From NCBI GenBank assembly GCA_016708435.1, contig JADJFV010000013.1, positions 1-64,000 of the forward strand: a stretch of DNA of 64,000 nucleotides. The letters are read 5' to 3'. Made by a program: the position numbers and the translations under genes. Below are positions 16,134 to 24,217 of this stretch, in pieces. The notes under the pieces were generated by a model. It saw only the letters and a list, made by a program, of their open reading frames with translations, was not told the origin of the DNA and did no database searches. This stretch comes from Leptospiraceae bacterium (GTDB taxonomy: Bacteria; Spirochaetota; Leptospiria; Leptospirales; Leptospiraceae). Position 1 is the stretch's first letter. Each line of letters starts with the position of its first letter.

Positions 16134-16799
16134 ATGAATACAGAAAAAATTATCGCTATTGGGGATATTCATGGTTGTCTCGATGAACTAAATGAGATAT
16201 TGGAAATGGTAAAATCTTATCCAGAACATCGGTTGGTATTTTTAGGAGACTATATTGATAGGGGACCATTTTCTGATGGAGTACTGTCTAGATTGAGAGA
16301 ATTAGAAGATGCAATTTTTCTTTGTGGAAATCATGAACTATGGCTAATGCAAGCGGTAAACGGAATGAAAAATAAAAAAGAGAAAATTAAGTATTTAAAA
16401 GATAAGAAAATTTCGGAAAGCAACTTCCAGTGGCTAAAGGATAACCTGCAATTTATTTATCAAACAGAGAATTATATTTTTACCCATTCAGGTTTAAATA
16501 AACAGAAATCTCTTGAAGAGCAAAATGATAATGATTATACCTTTTCCAAGTATGAATCGGATTATCTTAATTTAACCTCCAAAGTCGTAGTTTGTGGTCA
16601 TAGCAGTCTACCTGAAGTTTTAATAGAAAATAATAAAATACAAGTTGATACTGGATGTGCTGTGGGTGGTCATTTATCGGCAATACTTTTACCTGAAAAG
16701 ATTGTAATTCGTAGTCAGCAAACGGAAAACTATTTGAAAGCATCCGTGCAGGATATAATCAAAAATTTTAAAAAGCAAATACAAAAACCAAAACATTGA
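16134..16799 (+). CDS. PPP-family metallophosphoesterase (serine/threonine phosphatase-like)
   Basis: A 221-residue protein with the full PPP signature: GDIHG at residues 8-12, then GDYIDRG, GNHE and a C-terminal CGHSS with a distal VDTGC. Length and order fit bacterial PrpA-type protein phosphatases or ApaH-like diadenosine tetraphosphatases. It binds two metal ions and removes phosphate from phosphoproteins or nucleotides. No dedicated partner is adjacent; a DEDDh exonuclease gene follows 77 bases later. A similar pairing of phosphoesterase and exonuclease recurs at 25519-27547. Confidence 0.8.
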   Translation: MNTEKIIAIGDIHGCLDELNEILEMVKSYPEHRLVFLGDYIDRGPFSDGVLSRLRELEDAIFLCGNHELWLMQAVNGMKNKKEKIKYLKDKKISESNFQWLKDNLQFIYQTENYIFTHSGLNKQKSLEEQNDNDYTFSKYESDYLNLTSKVVVCGHSSLPEVLIENNKIQVDTGCAVGGHLSAILLPEKIVIRSQQTENYLKASVQDIIKNFKKQIQKPKH

Positions 16800-16876
16800 A
16801 TTTTAGATTTCCTTTACGAAAAAAGGGGTAAGTCCAATCATTGATTTGCTAGAATACTTATTTGTAGGAGTCACCC

Positions 16877-17443
16877 TTGAAATTCTCATCCGACATCGTT
16901 ATCTTTGACCTAGAAGCATCTTGCAAAACCTTCGGACGAAACGAAATCGAAGAAAGCAACATAATAGAAATAGGCGCAGTTAAACTAGACAAAAAGACAT
17001 TAGAAGTGAAATCAGAATTCTCAGAGCTAATCAAACCAAGTGAATATGAAATTCTTCCTGAGATTAGCAAGATAACAAACATTACCCCCGAAATGGTTTC
17101 GGATAAACCAATCTTCAAAGATGTATTTTTGAAATTTATAGATTGGTATGGGGAAAAGAATAAATCTACGTTATCAAGTTTTGGGATTTATTATGATTTG
17201 CCTCTACTTCGAAAAGAAGTTCGAGTGTCGGGTTTGAATTATAGTAATTATTTTGTCGGTGGGGGACTTGATGTTAGAAGTCTAGCTATTTACTGGCTAG
17301 CAAAGAATAACCACTCGACCTCTGGCATTTCAATTGAACACCTTTTACAAAAAATGGAGATTCAAACAGACTTTCAATTTCACCGTGCCTTAGACGATGC
17401 AAAGGCAACGAGTTTGATTTTACAAAAAGTGATGATGGGGTAG
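16877..17443 (+). CDS. DEDDh 3'-5' exonuclease (DnaQ-like)
   Basis: A 188-residue nuclease. It has ExoI FDLEASC (Asp and Glu), an ExoII-like block SFGIYYDLPLL, and ExoIII HRALDDA, giving the DEDDh set. It resembles the KapD/ERI-type subgroup (..EIIEIGAV.LD...F..LIKP...). The start is TTG 16877 behind AGGAG. A rho-independent terminator follows at 17453. It could trim RNA or DNA; its island location suggests an accessory role, possibly linked to the phosphoesterase before it. Confidence 0.8.
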   Translation: MKFSSDIVIFDLEASCKTFGRNEIEESNIIEIGAVKLDKKTLEVKSEFSELIKPSEYEILPEISKITNITPEMVSDKPIFKDVFLKFIDWYGEKNKSTLSSFGIYYDLPLLRKEVRVSGLNYSNYFVGGGLDVRSLAIYWLAKNNHSTSGISIEHLLQKMEIQTDFQFHRALDDAKATSLILQKVMMG

Positions 17444-17452
17444 TTCGATACA

Positions 17453-17478
17453 AAAAACCTAGAAAAGATTAGGTTTTT
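17453..17478 (+). terminator. Rho-independent terminator after the exonuclease gene
   Basis: Stem AAAAACCTA (17453-17461) pairs with TAGGTTTTT (17470-17478) around an 8-base loop, with the T-run inside the second arm. The position 10 bases after the stop codon fits. Confidence 0.75.
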
Positions 17479-17660
17479 CACTCACCAACCGGATTTTATT
17501 GAGTAGAATTGGAAAAGTAAAAAAGTTCGGTCACTGAGTGCGTGTATAGTACAAAGATTTCGTTTACACAAACGCCGTGTATCGAAGTGCAGACTAGAAC
17601 TGAAAAATGCTGCCTATGGAGGACGAGTTGCTTAGTTCAGTGTAAGGATGTTAACTTAAA

Positions 17661-17822
17661 AAAACACCCAGCTAACCACAAAAATCTAGCCTTACGTGTT
17701 TCAAAAGTAGCTGCATGATTTCCAAAACTAGCAGCTAGTTACGAAAAATTAGCCTTGACTTTTTTGTGAGTAGCCTTATGTTTTTCAAAAGTTAAGGCTA
17801 CTTCTGCAGAAATAGCCTTAAA
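17661..17822. repeat. Degenerate TAGCCTTA/GTTTTTCAAAAG repeat cluster
   Basis: The motif (C)TAGCCTT followed by an A/T-rich spacer with CAAAAG occurs about five times in this non-coding stretch, in both orientations. The first ~54 bases (17661-17714) recur at 20544-20597. Several copies can pair with each other. No ORF covers it. It may be a small structured RNA or relics of recombination. Confidence 0.5.
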
Positions 17823-17849
17823 AAATAAATTGTGAAACAGGGAGATGGA

Positions 17850-18539
17850 CTACGCTGCTCTAACTTCGTATTCCAATTCTCCTGTTCTTATTTCTTGTCC
17901 GAAGATACTTTTCAATTTCAGTTTGTAACTTTCTCCAGATACCAGCCCGTTTGGTACCTTGAAGGAAACTACTTTTCCTGAAACTTGTGAGTATTCGGAT
18001 ACTCTTTGTTCTATTCCTGCATGCTCGAAGAATACACCCACGTTAGCCGCTGACTTGTCAAACTTCAAGTTTTCACCATGAAGAGTGAGTAGGTCACCGG
18101 CAACCATTGAAGCTTCTAATCCAGTGGTGTGGTTTTCGAGAGACAAGAGGAGGGGAAGAGTTTTGTTTTGTGCTACCCGTTGGAGCTTTGCTTCGAGAGT
18201 GACTTTCTTTTGGAAAGTTGGATTTGGAGCAAAGGAAACTTCAATCCAATTCTTCTCTGCAGTGAAGCTATCTTCCGGGTTTTGAAAACTTCCTTTCACT
18301 TGTGGTCTGATCGTGCAAAATCCTAGATTCACACTTCTACCTTGTGAAAGATGTTCTATACATACTCGCTCTATGTTTTCCAGAACAGCTTTTACATCTG
18401 CTGCTGTAGCGGTGGAGCCATAGGCGAGAGCCTTAATGAATTGCTCAAAGGAAAGAGTTCCTTCAAGCAGGGTTTTGGGGAGATACGGGGCAATTGCCGA
18501 CGTACTCAACTTATTTTTAAACAATGTATACTTAACCAT
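17850..18539 (-). CDS. HU-like DNA-binding protein with DUF4469 domain
   Basis: A 229-residue protein. Residues ~1-125 resemble the HU/IHF-like domain common in Bacteroidetes (LPKTLLEGTLSFEQFIKALA, then NLGFCTIRPQVKGSFQNPEDSF). Residues ~130-229 form an Ig-like DUF4469 domain (GDLLTLHGENLKFD, ending EIRTGELEYEV). An AAGGAG site lies upstream on the minus strand. Such proteins are plentiful in Bacteroidetes, so acquisition by transfer is plausible. It is transcribed away from the XRE-ImmA/IrrE pair, with a 250-base shared regulatory gap. Confidence 0.8.
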   Translation of the reverse strand: MVKYTLFKNKLSTSAIAPYLPKTLLEGTLSFEQFIKALAYGSTATAADVKAVLENIERVCIEHLSQGRSVNLGFCTIRPQVKGSFQNPEDSFTAEKNWIEVSFAPNPTFQKKVTLEAKLQRVAQNKTLPLLLSLENHTTGLEASMVAGDLLTLHGENLKFDKSAANVGVFFEHAGIEQRVSEYSQVSGKVVSFKVPNGLVSGESYKLKLKSIFGQEIRTGELEYEVRAA

Positions 18540-18789
18540 TGGTAGTATACTCCTTGGAATTTTTTTGAACTTGGTCTAAGTGACATAGTTCAAAGTTACT
18601 ATACGAAATATATCATAATAAAGCAACAAAAAATTATATGTAAAATTAAATTATGTATAAAAATATTAACATATGAAAAGTTAAATAGCCTTGAATTAGA
18701 GTTAATAATTATTAATAACAGTTCTTGACTGTCCTATTGGGTCATACAAAAATGGTAAACCAATCCTTTTTTGGGCAGGAGGACTAAAA

Positions 18790-19116
18790 ATGGAAAATCA
18801 AAAGCAATTTTATACTGCAATCGGAAGACGAATTGCAGATGCTAGGCAGTCTATGGGCTTGTCCCAAGAATACGCTGCGGAGAAAATCGGTGTTACCCGT
18901 GTTACTTGGAATCATATTGAAAAGGGAAATCAAAAACTAAGTCTAGATAGACTGATGGATATTGCAGTTCTTTTGCAAATTTCTCCATCCAAATTGGTTC
19001 CCGGTTTTGTATCAGATGACCCAACGGACGTTTCTACCGAAAAGAACTTTTCATCTGACGAACAAACCTTTGTCTTGGAAAAGTTAGATAAATATAAAAA
19101 AGATATAAAGAAATAA
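18790..19116 (+). CDS. XRE-family helix-turn-helix regulator
   Basis: A 108-residue protein with an N-terminal Cro/C1-type HTH at ~8-62 (LSQEYAAEKIGVTRVTWNHIEKG). The C-terminal ~40 residues are a charged tail. The gene lies 26 bases before an ImmA/IrrE peptidase gene, the classical repressor-antirepressor arrangement of phages and conjugative elements, where the peptidase cleaves the repressor. A TTGACT -35-like box lies at 18725. The ribosome site GGAGG is well placed. Confidence 0.85.
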   Translation: MENQKQFYTAIGRRIADARQSMGLSQEYAAEKIGVTRVTWNHIEKGNQKLSLDRLMDIAVLLQISPSKLVPGFVSDDPTDVSTEKNFSSDEQTFVLEKLDKYKKDIKK

Positions 19117-19142
19117 AAAATGTCATTCAACGGGAGAACCCA

Positions 19143-19661
19143 ATGGAATCAAAATTTGCGAGTGAGATTCAACGATTATTTAATTTAATAGAATACAAAT
19201 CAGGTGCTGTGGATTTGAATAAAGTTGCAGAGAAGCTTGGAATTAGAGTTATCGAAGAAGATCTGCCGGATAACGTTTCTGGTGTGTTGGATTGTAGGAC
19301 AAAAGAAGAACCAATTGTTCTTTTAAACTCACACCATCATCCAAATAGAAGAAGATTTTCTTTAGCCCATGAGATTGCTCATTTTGTTTTGCATAAGATG
19401 AGTGGAGTCCATATGGATACTAAGATTTTTCTACGCTCCGATTCTCCCAATCTACACGGGATCAAAATCGAGCGAGAAGCAAACCAATTTGCTGCAGAGC
19501 TTCTAATGCCCGAAGAGCAAATAAGAGTAGCATGGAAGAATTTGCCTGAAAATTGGTTTGATGAAAGTCCTTTGCAATGGATAGCAAAAGAATTTAAAGT
19601 CAGCGAAGGCGCCCTTTTTATTCGTTTAAAACAGTTGAAAGGAATTGGGTTGATTTGGTGA
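19143..19661 (+). CDS. ImmA/IrrE-family metallopeptidase
   Basis: A 172-residue COG2856-type peptidase with the zinc motif HEIAH at 76-80 and the downstream EREANQFAAELLMP helix that supplies the third ligand. Family members cleave cognate XRE repressors after a stress signal. The XRE gene directly upstream is the likely target. The ribosome site GGGAG precedes ATG. The pair may be the control module of the island or of a lost mobile element. Confidence 0.88.
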   Translation: MESKFASEIQRLFNLIEYKSGAVDLNKVAEKLGIRVIEEDLPDNVSGVLDCRTKEEPIVLLNSHHHPNRRRFSLAHEIAHFVLHKMSGVHMDTKIFLRSDSPNLHGIKIEREANQFAAELLMPEEQIRVAWKNLPENWFDESPLQWIAKEFKVSEGALFIRLKQLKGIGLIW

Positions 19662-19686
19662 AATTATCAAATCGTGTAGGTTTATC

Positions 19687-19973
19687 TTTCTTCTCCTGTA
19701 TTGTTTATAACTGCGATCAATTACTATGCAATTACAAAAGGACTTTGGCAGAAAGTTGGTAAGGTATCTTTAGAGGAATACCCTGTTACTATTCCACCTC
19801 AATTTATACAAAATCCTTTAAACCCCGAACAGTTTTTTATTGAAGAAAAAGGAATTCGCCGACCAGCTACTAAAGAGGAATGCAACGGACTGGAACGATC
19901 CTCCGTATGGACACCAGAAGGAATTCAAAGACGACTCGATGATTACTCTAATTTCATCCTTACAATGATATAA
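19687..19973 (+). pseudogene. Truncated second Imm26-like gene
   Basis: From about 19687 the sequence closely follows the Imm26 gene at 8842-9339 (FITA.NYYAITKGLW to VWTPEGIQ.RL.DY). The first ~55 residues are missing and the end is replaced by an unrelated tail after the RLDDY position. Only a TTG (19701) could start it and no ribosome site is seen. It is a non-functional remnant of an immunity gene. Confidence 0.75.
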
Positions 19974-19988
19974 AATCGGAAGAAGACA

Positions 19989-20519
19989 ATGAAAAGTAGC
20001 CAAATTAATTTTTACTTAACACCCAATGATGCAGAAGCAATTAACGCTTACATTCATAGTAACGGTTGGCTAATCATAAGCCAACCAATGAGGGAAAATA
20101 AATTGGAGTTCGTAGATTCTATCTTGGATAGAGTGCGCGAAGGAAAAGAAATTCAGAGTTTTAAATATTTGGTTCGGAAAGAAGACCAAGATTTGGTAAT
20201 TATTAAACATGTTCCAACACAAAATCATTATTTAATAGATAGTAGCAATTCTCCTGTGGTAGAATTTTGGTATCCTCCACAGAATGAGAAGAATGTAATT
20301 CGAAGAGGTCGCGTTTATTACGCAAAGGATTATCTTGACAAAGCAGCAAAGACCGAGCCTCTAAAAAATCCAGAGTTTCTAAAAAATGCCGATGACTTCT
20401 TTAAATGGATTCGCAAGAATTTTAAGAATGCAAAACTTCCAGGTTACGAAGGTTTGCTTGTTTCAGAAAATGCTGCCAAGTGGGTAAAGGAAACAGGTGG
20501 CGAGTTAGTTTTGAATTAG
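19989..20519 (+). CDS. Hypothetical protein next to Imm26 remnant
   Basis: A 176-residue soluble protein (INFYLTPNDAEAINAYIHSNGW at the start). The middle has a basic aromatic block (VEFWYPPQNEKNVIRRGRVYYAKDYL) and the C-terminus is helical (DDFFKWIRKNFKNAKLPG). A weak GAAGA site precedes ATG. I do not recognise the family. Its setting beside a decayed immunity gene suggests another toxin or immunity component, as inference only. Confidence 0.55.
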   Translation: MKSSQINFYLTPNDAEAINAYIHSNGWLIISQPMRENKLEFVDSILDRVREGKEIQSFKYLVRKEDQDLVIIKHVPTQNHYLIDSSNSPVVEFWYPPQNEKNVIRRGRVYYAKDYLDKAAKTEPLKNPEFLKNADDFFKWIRKNFKNAKLPGYEGLLVSENAAKWVKETGGELVLN

Positions 20520-20543
20520 AGCTGGTAGTTTTTTGTAACAACT

Positions 20544-20597
20544 AAAACACCCGGCTAGCCACAAAAATCTAGCCTTACATTTTCCAAAAGGCTAACC
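20544..20597. repeat. Second copy of the 54-base TAGCCTTA-type repeat
   Basis: Matches 17661-17714 (AAAACACCC.GCTA.CCACAA, then ATCTAGCCTTAC and CAAAAG). It lies in the non-coding gap between 20519 and 20773, which contains no other clear feature. Confidence 0.6.
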
Positions 20598-20772
20598 AGT
20601 TTGCCGCAAACTATGAATGAATACCTCCAAAAAAAATAAAAAATTTATAACAAAATAAATTAATCTTTAGTCTAAAAAAACTAAACTCAAAAAAGAATTG
20701 GAGAAGATGAATCATGAAAATATTCTCAGGAGGGGTAACGGCTCATTAGTAATACTCTAAAGGAGATTACGA

Positions 20773-21513
20773 ATGAGAAAAGATTATCCAAAAATTAGAT
20801 TTGTGCGTAGTGGGGTTATAAAGTCCTTTAAGCAAACACTTAAAGGGAGAGAGGAAAGTTATCATTATCCTCCAAAGAAGAGAGGCTTCTATGCTTTTCC
20901 AAAAGGATTTGTAGAATACTTTCTTGTTTCGAATCGAGAGCCCTATCATATCACTCAAAAGTCAGTATGGCTCAGAGATGAAAACGGGGAACGATTCAAA
21001 GTAGAGGGCAATTTTAAGCCTTCTGAATATTATCGAGGCGAACAGGTTCTTTGCGATCATTGGGTTAGCAAAGAAGTTTTAAGGCAACTAAAGAGAAAAG
21101 GGCTCAAAAAGAATTGGGTTGATATTGCTCAGCCGTTAGAAGATTCTTTTGTCGGTCTTTTTAGAAAACTAGCACACGTTCCTTACGATGATATTCGTCT
21201 TTGTTATTTCAAGCCACTAAAGACATTTCGGCACTTTGGTTATGTATGGAGTCATCTTCATACGTTTGAAGGTTTTCCTGAAAGCCTGCGAAGGAAAAAC
21301 TGGATCAAAGGAACTTGGATTAAACTTAGCTACGGCAACTATTGCTTTGCCTTTCATAAAGTGACTAAGGCTTTAAAGGAAGAACTTTGGAAGGAAAAGC
21401 ATAAAGTTGGTAGCTTTGATTTCCAAGAATACCTTTGCTGGAATCGAAAGAATTGGAAGACAAGGCTTAACAAAGATTGTTTAGAAGTGTTTATCGAAGA
21501 AAGAAGAGGATAA
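20773..21513 (+). CDS. Hypothetical basic protein
   Basis: A 246-residue, Lys/Arg- and aromatic-rich protein behind an AAAGGAG site. Notable blocks are KKRGFYAFPKGFVEYFLVSN (about 36-55), CDHWVSKEVL and VPYDDIRLCYFKPLKTFRHFGYVWSHLHTF. The RG-F-Y-AFP start followed by histidines and aromatics hints at an enzyme fold such as an ADP-ribosyltransferase, but no motif is decisive. The attC-like element at 21591 lies 77 bases after its stop. Function unknown. Confidence 0.6.
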   Translation: MRKDYPKIRFVRSGVIKSFKQTLKGREESYHYPPKKRGFYAFPKGFVEYFLVSNREPYHITQKSVWLRDENGERFKVEGNFKPSEYYRGEQVLCDHWVSKEVLRQLKRKGLKKNWVDIAQPLEDSFVGLFRKLAHVPYDDIRLCYFKPLKTFRHFGYVWSHLHTFEGFPESLRRKNWIKGTWIKLSYGNYCFAFHKVTKALKEELWKEKHKVGSFDFQEYLCWNRKNWKTRLNKDCLEVFIEERRG

Positions 21514-21590
21514 CAAGAATTTAAAAATAGGTAGACTATGCGTTAGTCTATCTATTCTTTATCGATGGTCGTTTTGTAGAAGAATTTTTA

Positions 21591-21691
21591 TAACTCACCT
21601 TACGCAATGGGTTTTTTGATGAAATAGATAATATTAGATAACTCTAATAAACCAATAGCCTGCGGCAGCAAACCCACCGTTAGGTGAGTTA
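21591..21691. repeat. attC-like imperfect palindrome (integron recombination site candidate)
   Basis: A 101-base element. Outer arms TAACTCACCT (21591-21600) and AGGTGAGTTA (21682-21691) pair perfectly. After an asymmetric spacer, TGGGTTT (21608-21614) pairs with AAACCCA (21670-21676). A central ATTAGA/TCTAAT hairpin sits at 21633-21648. The right side contains GTTAGGT (21679-21685), which fits the attC core GTTRRRY; the left core ACCTTAC differs by one base from RYYYAAC. It lies at the 3' side of a single gene, as in integron cassettes. No integrase is in the window. Confidence 0.4.
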
Positions 21692-21715
21692 AGAAGGATT
21701 TTTGTTCTGTAATTC

Positions 21716-21744
21716 TTGACAAGAAAAGTAAGTCAATAAATTAT
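21716..21744 (+). promoter_or_regulatory. Promoter of leader cassette 1
   Basis: TTGACA at 21716-21721, a 17-base spacer and AATTAT at 21739-21744. The same box pair and spacing occurs in cassettes 2 and 3. Confidence 0.6.
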
Positions 21745-21754
21745 GTAAAAAAAG

Positions 21755-21815
21755 GAGAACAAAGCTATGAAAGAATGTTGTATCAATTCGAATAATTCAA
21801 TCTGTTTTTGTTCTC
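21755..21815 (+). promoter_or_regulatory. SD-sequestering RNA stem, cassette 1
   Basis: GAGAACAAA (21755-21763), which contains the Shine-Dalgarno of the small ORF, is complementary to TTTGTTCTC (21807-21815) inside that ORF. The pairing is conserved in all three cassettes, so translation of the small ORF is probably controlled by this fold. Confidence 0.55.
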
Positions 21816-21847
21816 TACCTGTCTCTATAAACTATCTCTTTAACTAG
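21767..21847 (+). CDS. Small Cys-rich ORF, leader cassette 1
   Basis: A 26-residue ORF (MKECCINSNNSICFCSLPVS...) with a strong AAAGGAG site and its own promoter. The second copy at 26215 differs by one residue up to its stop at codon 23. A third, sequence-diverged copy lies at 25297. It could be a leader peptide, a tiny toxin or a by-product of a structured RNA. Downstream is a phosphoesterase gene (21987). Confidence 0.45.
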   Translation: MKECCINSNNSICFCSLPVSINYLFN

Positions 21848-21986
21848 ATTTAGATTTTCCAAGAAACACCAAAAGAACCAACGCACGATTGACTATTAGG
21901 CTAACTATGCATTTTTATTTTATGAATTGAAATGCACGGACAGCAGATTGATTACTTTCTTTCTTTCATTAAATCAGGAGGATACC

Positions 21987-22826
21987 ATGAACCAGAAACT
22001 AATAATAATTGGCGATACACACGGAAATTATGAAGTCATTGAAAAGATATTTCAAAAAGAAAATGCGTTAGGCGGAGTAGTCGCCATTTTACATGCAGGA
22101 GATATTGGTGTATATGATGAAAATTCTATTGGTGTTTTAGATGAGGTTACTTGTAAGTATACAGGAAGACTTACTGAGCGCGAAATCAAATTAATCATTC
22201 GGCACAATAACCCTGTAGGAGAGTTTTTACCGTATATTAAAGGAGAAAAAAAGTTTCCTGTCCCTTTTTATAATATTGAAGGAAATCATGAAGATTTTGA
22301 TTTGTATGATGAACTATTAGATGGTAAAGTGAAAGTGGAAAACTTTATCCCTTTGCATCCGAGTAAGGTTTATGAAATAGAATTCGGAAAGCAGAGACTA
22401 AAAATTGCAGGTTTAGGAAAGATATTTCCCCGTCCTGGAAGTGATAAGATAGGTCCCCTGCATATCAGAGACAAAGATTTCGACCTAATTAAGAGAACGC
22501 TAAGTAAAGGAGTTGATATATTTTTACTTCATGAACCAATATATCTTTCTAGACAAAAAGAATATCAAGGATGGATGTCTTTTGGCAGTCCGAGGATAAC
22601 AAAACTTATTCGGGAGTCTCGTCCTTCTAAAGTTTTTATCGGACATATGCACTTTGAATATTTTAATATATTAGGAAATTCTAATATATATGGATTAGGA
22701 TATGGAGTAGTAGGACGTTATGCGGTAATTAATACTGATCTTTCTGTAGAATTTAAATCTGTAAAGGATGACCCTATAAAATTAACGGAAGTGAAAATGG
22801 GAATTGAGGCAAATATATATGGATGA
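21987..22826 (+). CDS. Calcineurin-like metallophosphoesterase (copy 1, intact)
   Basis: A 279-residue phosphoesterase from ATG 21987 behind AGGAGG; an upstream in-frame start at 21927 has no ribosome site. Motifs are IIGDTHGN at the start, HAGDIG near 36, IEGNHEDFD near 98, LLHEP near 180 and FIGHMHFE near 220, forming the two-metal site. The substrate is unknown. A frameshifted near-copy with a different C-terminus lies at 26436-27547, together with its leader. The 3' end overlaps the next gene by 8 bases, so both are translated together. Confidence 0.82.
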   Translation: MNQKLIIIGDTHGNYEVIEKIFQKENALGGVVAILHAGDIGVYDENSIGVLDEVTCKYTGRLTEREIKLIIRHNNPVGEFLPYIKGEKKFPVPFYNIEGNHEDFDLYDELLDGKVKVENFIPLHPSKVYEIEFGKQRLKIAGLGKIFPRPGSDKIGPLHIRDKDFDLIKRTLSKGVDIFLLHEPIYLSRQKEYQGWMSFGSPRITKLIRESRPSKVFIGHMHFEYFNILGNSNIYGLGYGVVGRYAVINTDLSVEFKSVKDDPIKLTEVKMGIEANIYG

Positions 22827-23706
22827 TTTCTACAAAAGATTATATGACGCAAAAGAAGAACATCAGCTAGAATTTACTAAACTAAGTTCAAAATTACTTA
22901 GCAATAGAATCAGGTTTCTAGTTGATCGACTGGACGACTATTCGTTCGTGGAATATGAAAACCTTATGTCTACGGTAAGTGGTAAATTATCACAAGCACA
23001 AAAAATTGATGAAACACAAAAATCAGTAAAGGTTCTTAGGTTTTATCAAATCATATCTCAAAATATCGGATTTTTAGAAGGCAAACCGGAATTCATGCAG
23101 CGTATTTTTGATTCGGCATTTTTAGAACACATAACTGATGTTAAAGAACTCTATATGAATTGGAAATATGATACTACTTACGAAGATCTAATGAAACAAG
23201 TGAATTCTCAAATGGTGAAATTAGAGGATTTTCCATATTTTTTAATAAAGTTAGACAAAATTTTTTATTTAAAAAGTGATTGGGCTGAATTTCCAGAAAA
23301 TTTATCCAGACATATATGGAAAATTAAAAAGATTATTTATAAGTCCTTAAAACTGAGTATGATAGAAAATATAAAATATTTTTACAGCGAATCCAACAAG
23401 TTTTTTGGAAAATGGAGAAAAAGAAATATTCGGTTTTATCCCGATACGGATAATCTGCGAACCATTACAATTATTTTATTCCACTGCTCTTTTAGCGATA
23501 ACTGCGATACATATGAGACCAAGAATGCCTTGGACAATGTTTTAGAAAGGACTTTTGCGAAAAACCCCAAAAGACTCTTAAAACTTTCCCCCATTGACCT
23601 GGAATTTGTGCTAAAAGAAATAAGGGAAGGAATGGAGATTCCTGAAATGGAAGAGCTAATTCAGAAAGCCTTATTTAGCAAATCGTATAGGAATTACTAT
23701 TTTTAG
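22819..23706 (+). CDS. Hypothetical helical protein coupled to phosphoesterase
   Basis: A 295-residue protein from ATG 22819, which overlaps the phosphoesterase stop (TGA 22824-22826); a TTG at 22804 is less likely. It is almost entirely helical, charged, and without signal peptide or membrane segment. No motif is recognised. Coupling to the phosphoesterase suggests that they act together, perhaps as sensor and effector of a defence-like or regulatory unit; the duplicated phosphoesterase at 26436 lacks this partner. Confidence 0.6.
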   Translation: MDDFYKRLYDAKEEHQLEFTKLSSKLLSNRIRFLVDRLDDYSFVEYENLMSTVSGKLSQAQKIDETQKSVKVLRFYQIISQNIGFLEGKPEFMQRIFDSAFLEHITDVKELYMNWKYDTTYEDLMKQVNSQMVKLEDFPYFLIKLDKIFYLKSDWAEFPENLSRHIWKIKKIIYKSLKLSMIENIKYFYSESNKFFGKWRKRNIRFYPDTDNLRTITIILFHCSFSDNCDTYETKNALDNVLERTFAKNPKRLLKLSPIDLEFVLKEIREGMEIPEMEELIQKALFSKSYRNYYF

Positions 23707-24065
23707 ATTTTCTTATATAATTTGGCTTTTTCTATCTTGCGCTAAGAGAAAGGTCTTTTCATTTCTGAGACAAATAAATAAAAGCCTTTCTTTGGTGGTG
23801 TTTAAGAGGTTCAACTTCTAAGTATACTCACTTGATCCCAATCAATATGAACCTTTTTTTCTCCTTCCATTCTTTCCGCCTCCAGCCGTAGTATCCGTAT
23901 GTAACAGTTGCGACCTTAATCAACATGAATATTTTCAAAAGAATCTTGGTTTAAAAACTTGTCAATCTCATTGAAAAATAAAACTCTTACAGCAAACAAA
24001 AACTTTACTATTAAGTTTAACAACCTATTCCTTATTAAAACCATTTAGTCCAAATAGTAAATATA

Positions 24066-24131
24066 GCCTCCGATAAAGTATCTCAGAAAGAAAAAGATTT
24101 GTATTTAAACGCAAAAAAGGAAAAAGCTTGA
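24066..24131 (+). pseudogene. Decayed 3' end of a homologue of the gene at 14738
   Basis: Twenty-one codons plus a stop, reading ASDKVSQKEKDLYLNAKKEKA, match the end of the 14738-15112 protein (ASDTVPSKEKDLYLKVK...). Nucleotide similarity starts just upstream. No start codon or ribosome site remains. Confidence 0.6.
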
Positions 24132-24151
24132 CCTCAATAAAATGAGGTTTT
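24131..24151 (+). terminator. Rho-independent terminator after the gene remnant
   Basis: ACCTCA (24131-24136) pairs with TGAGGT (24143-24148), followed by TTT. The position directly after the remnant's stop supports it as the original terminator of that lost gene. Confidence 0.6.
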
Positions 24152-24217
24152 AAAAATTAGATAGAAAAATCTGGAAAATCGTCAAAATCATTCAGACTCC
24201 GAACAATAAAAAAGCCT

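Larger units (their letters stand above)
23707..24217 (+). other. Intergenic region with hairpin and gene remnant
   Basis: A 511-base gap. It contains a hairpin at 23747-23791 (AGAAAGG.CTTTT against AAAAG.CCTTTCT), probably the terminator of the upstream operon, and a decayed gene end at 24066-24131 followed by a terminator. No intact gene is seen. Confidence 0.5.

Noticed and set aside
18085..18545. Three plus-strand ORFs across the HU/DUF4469 gene
   Set aside because: They lie opposite a well-supported gene, have Trp/Ser/Phe-rich low-quality translations and lack ribosome sites.
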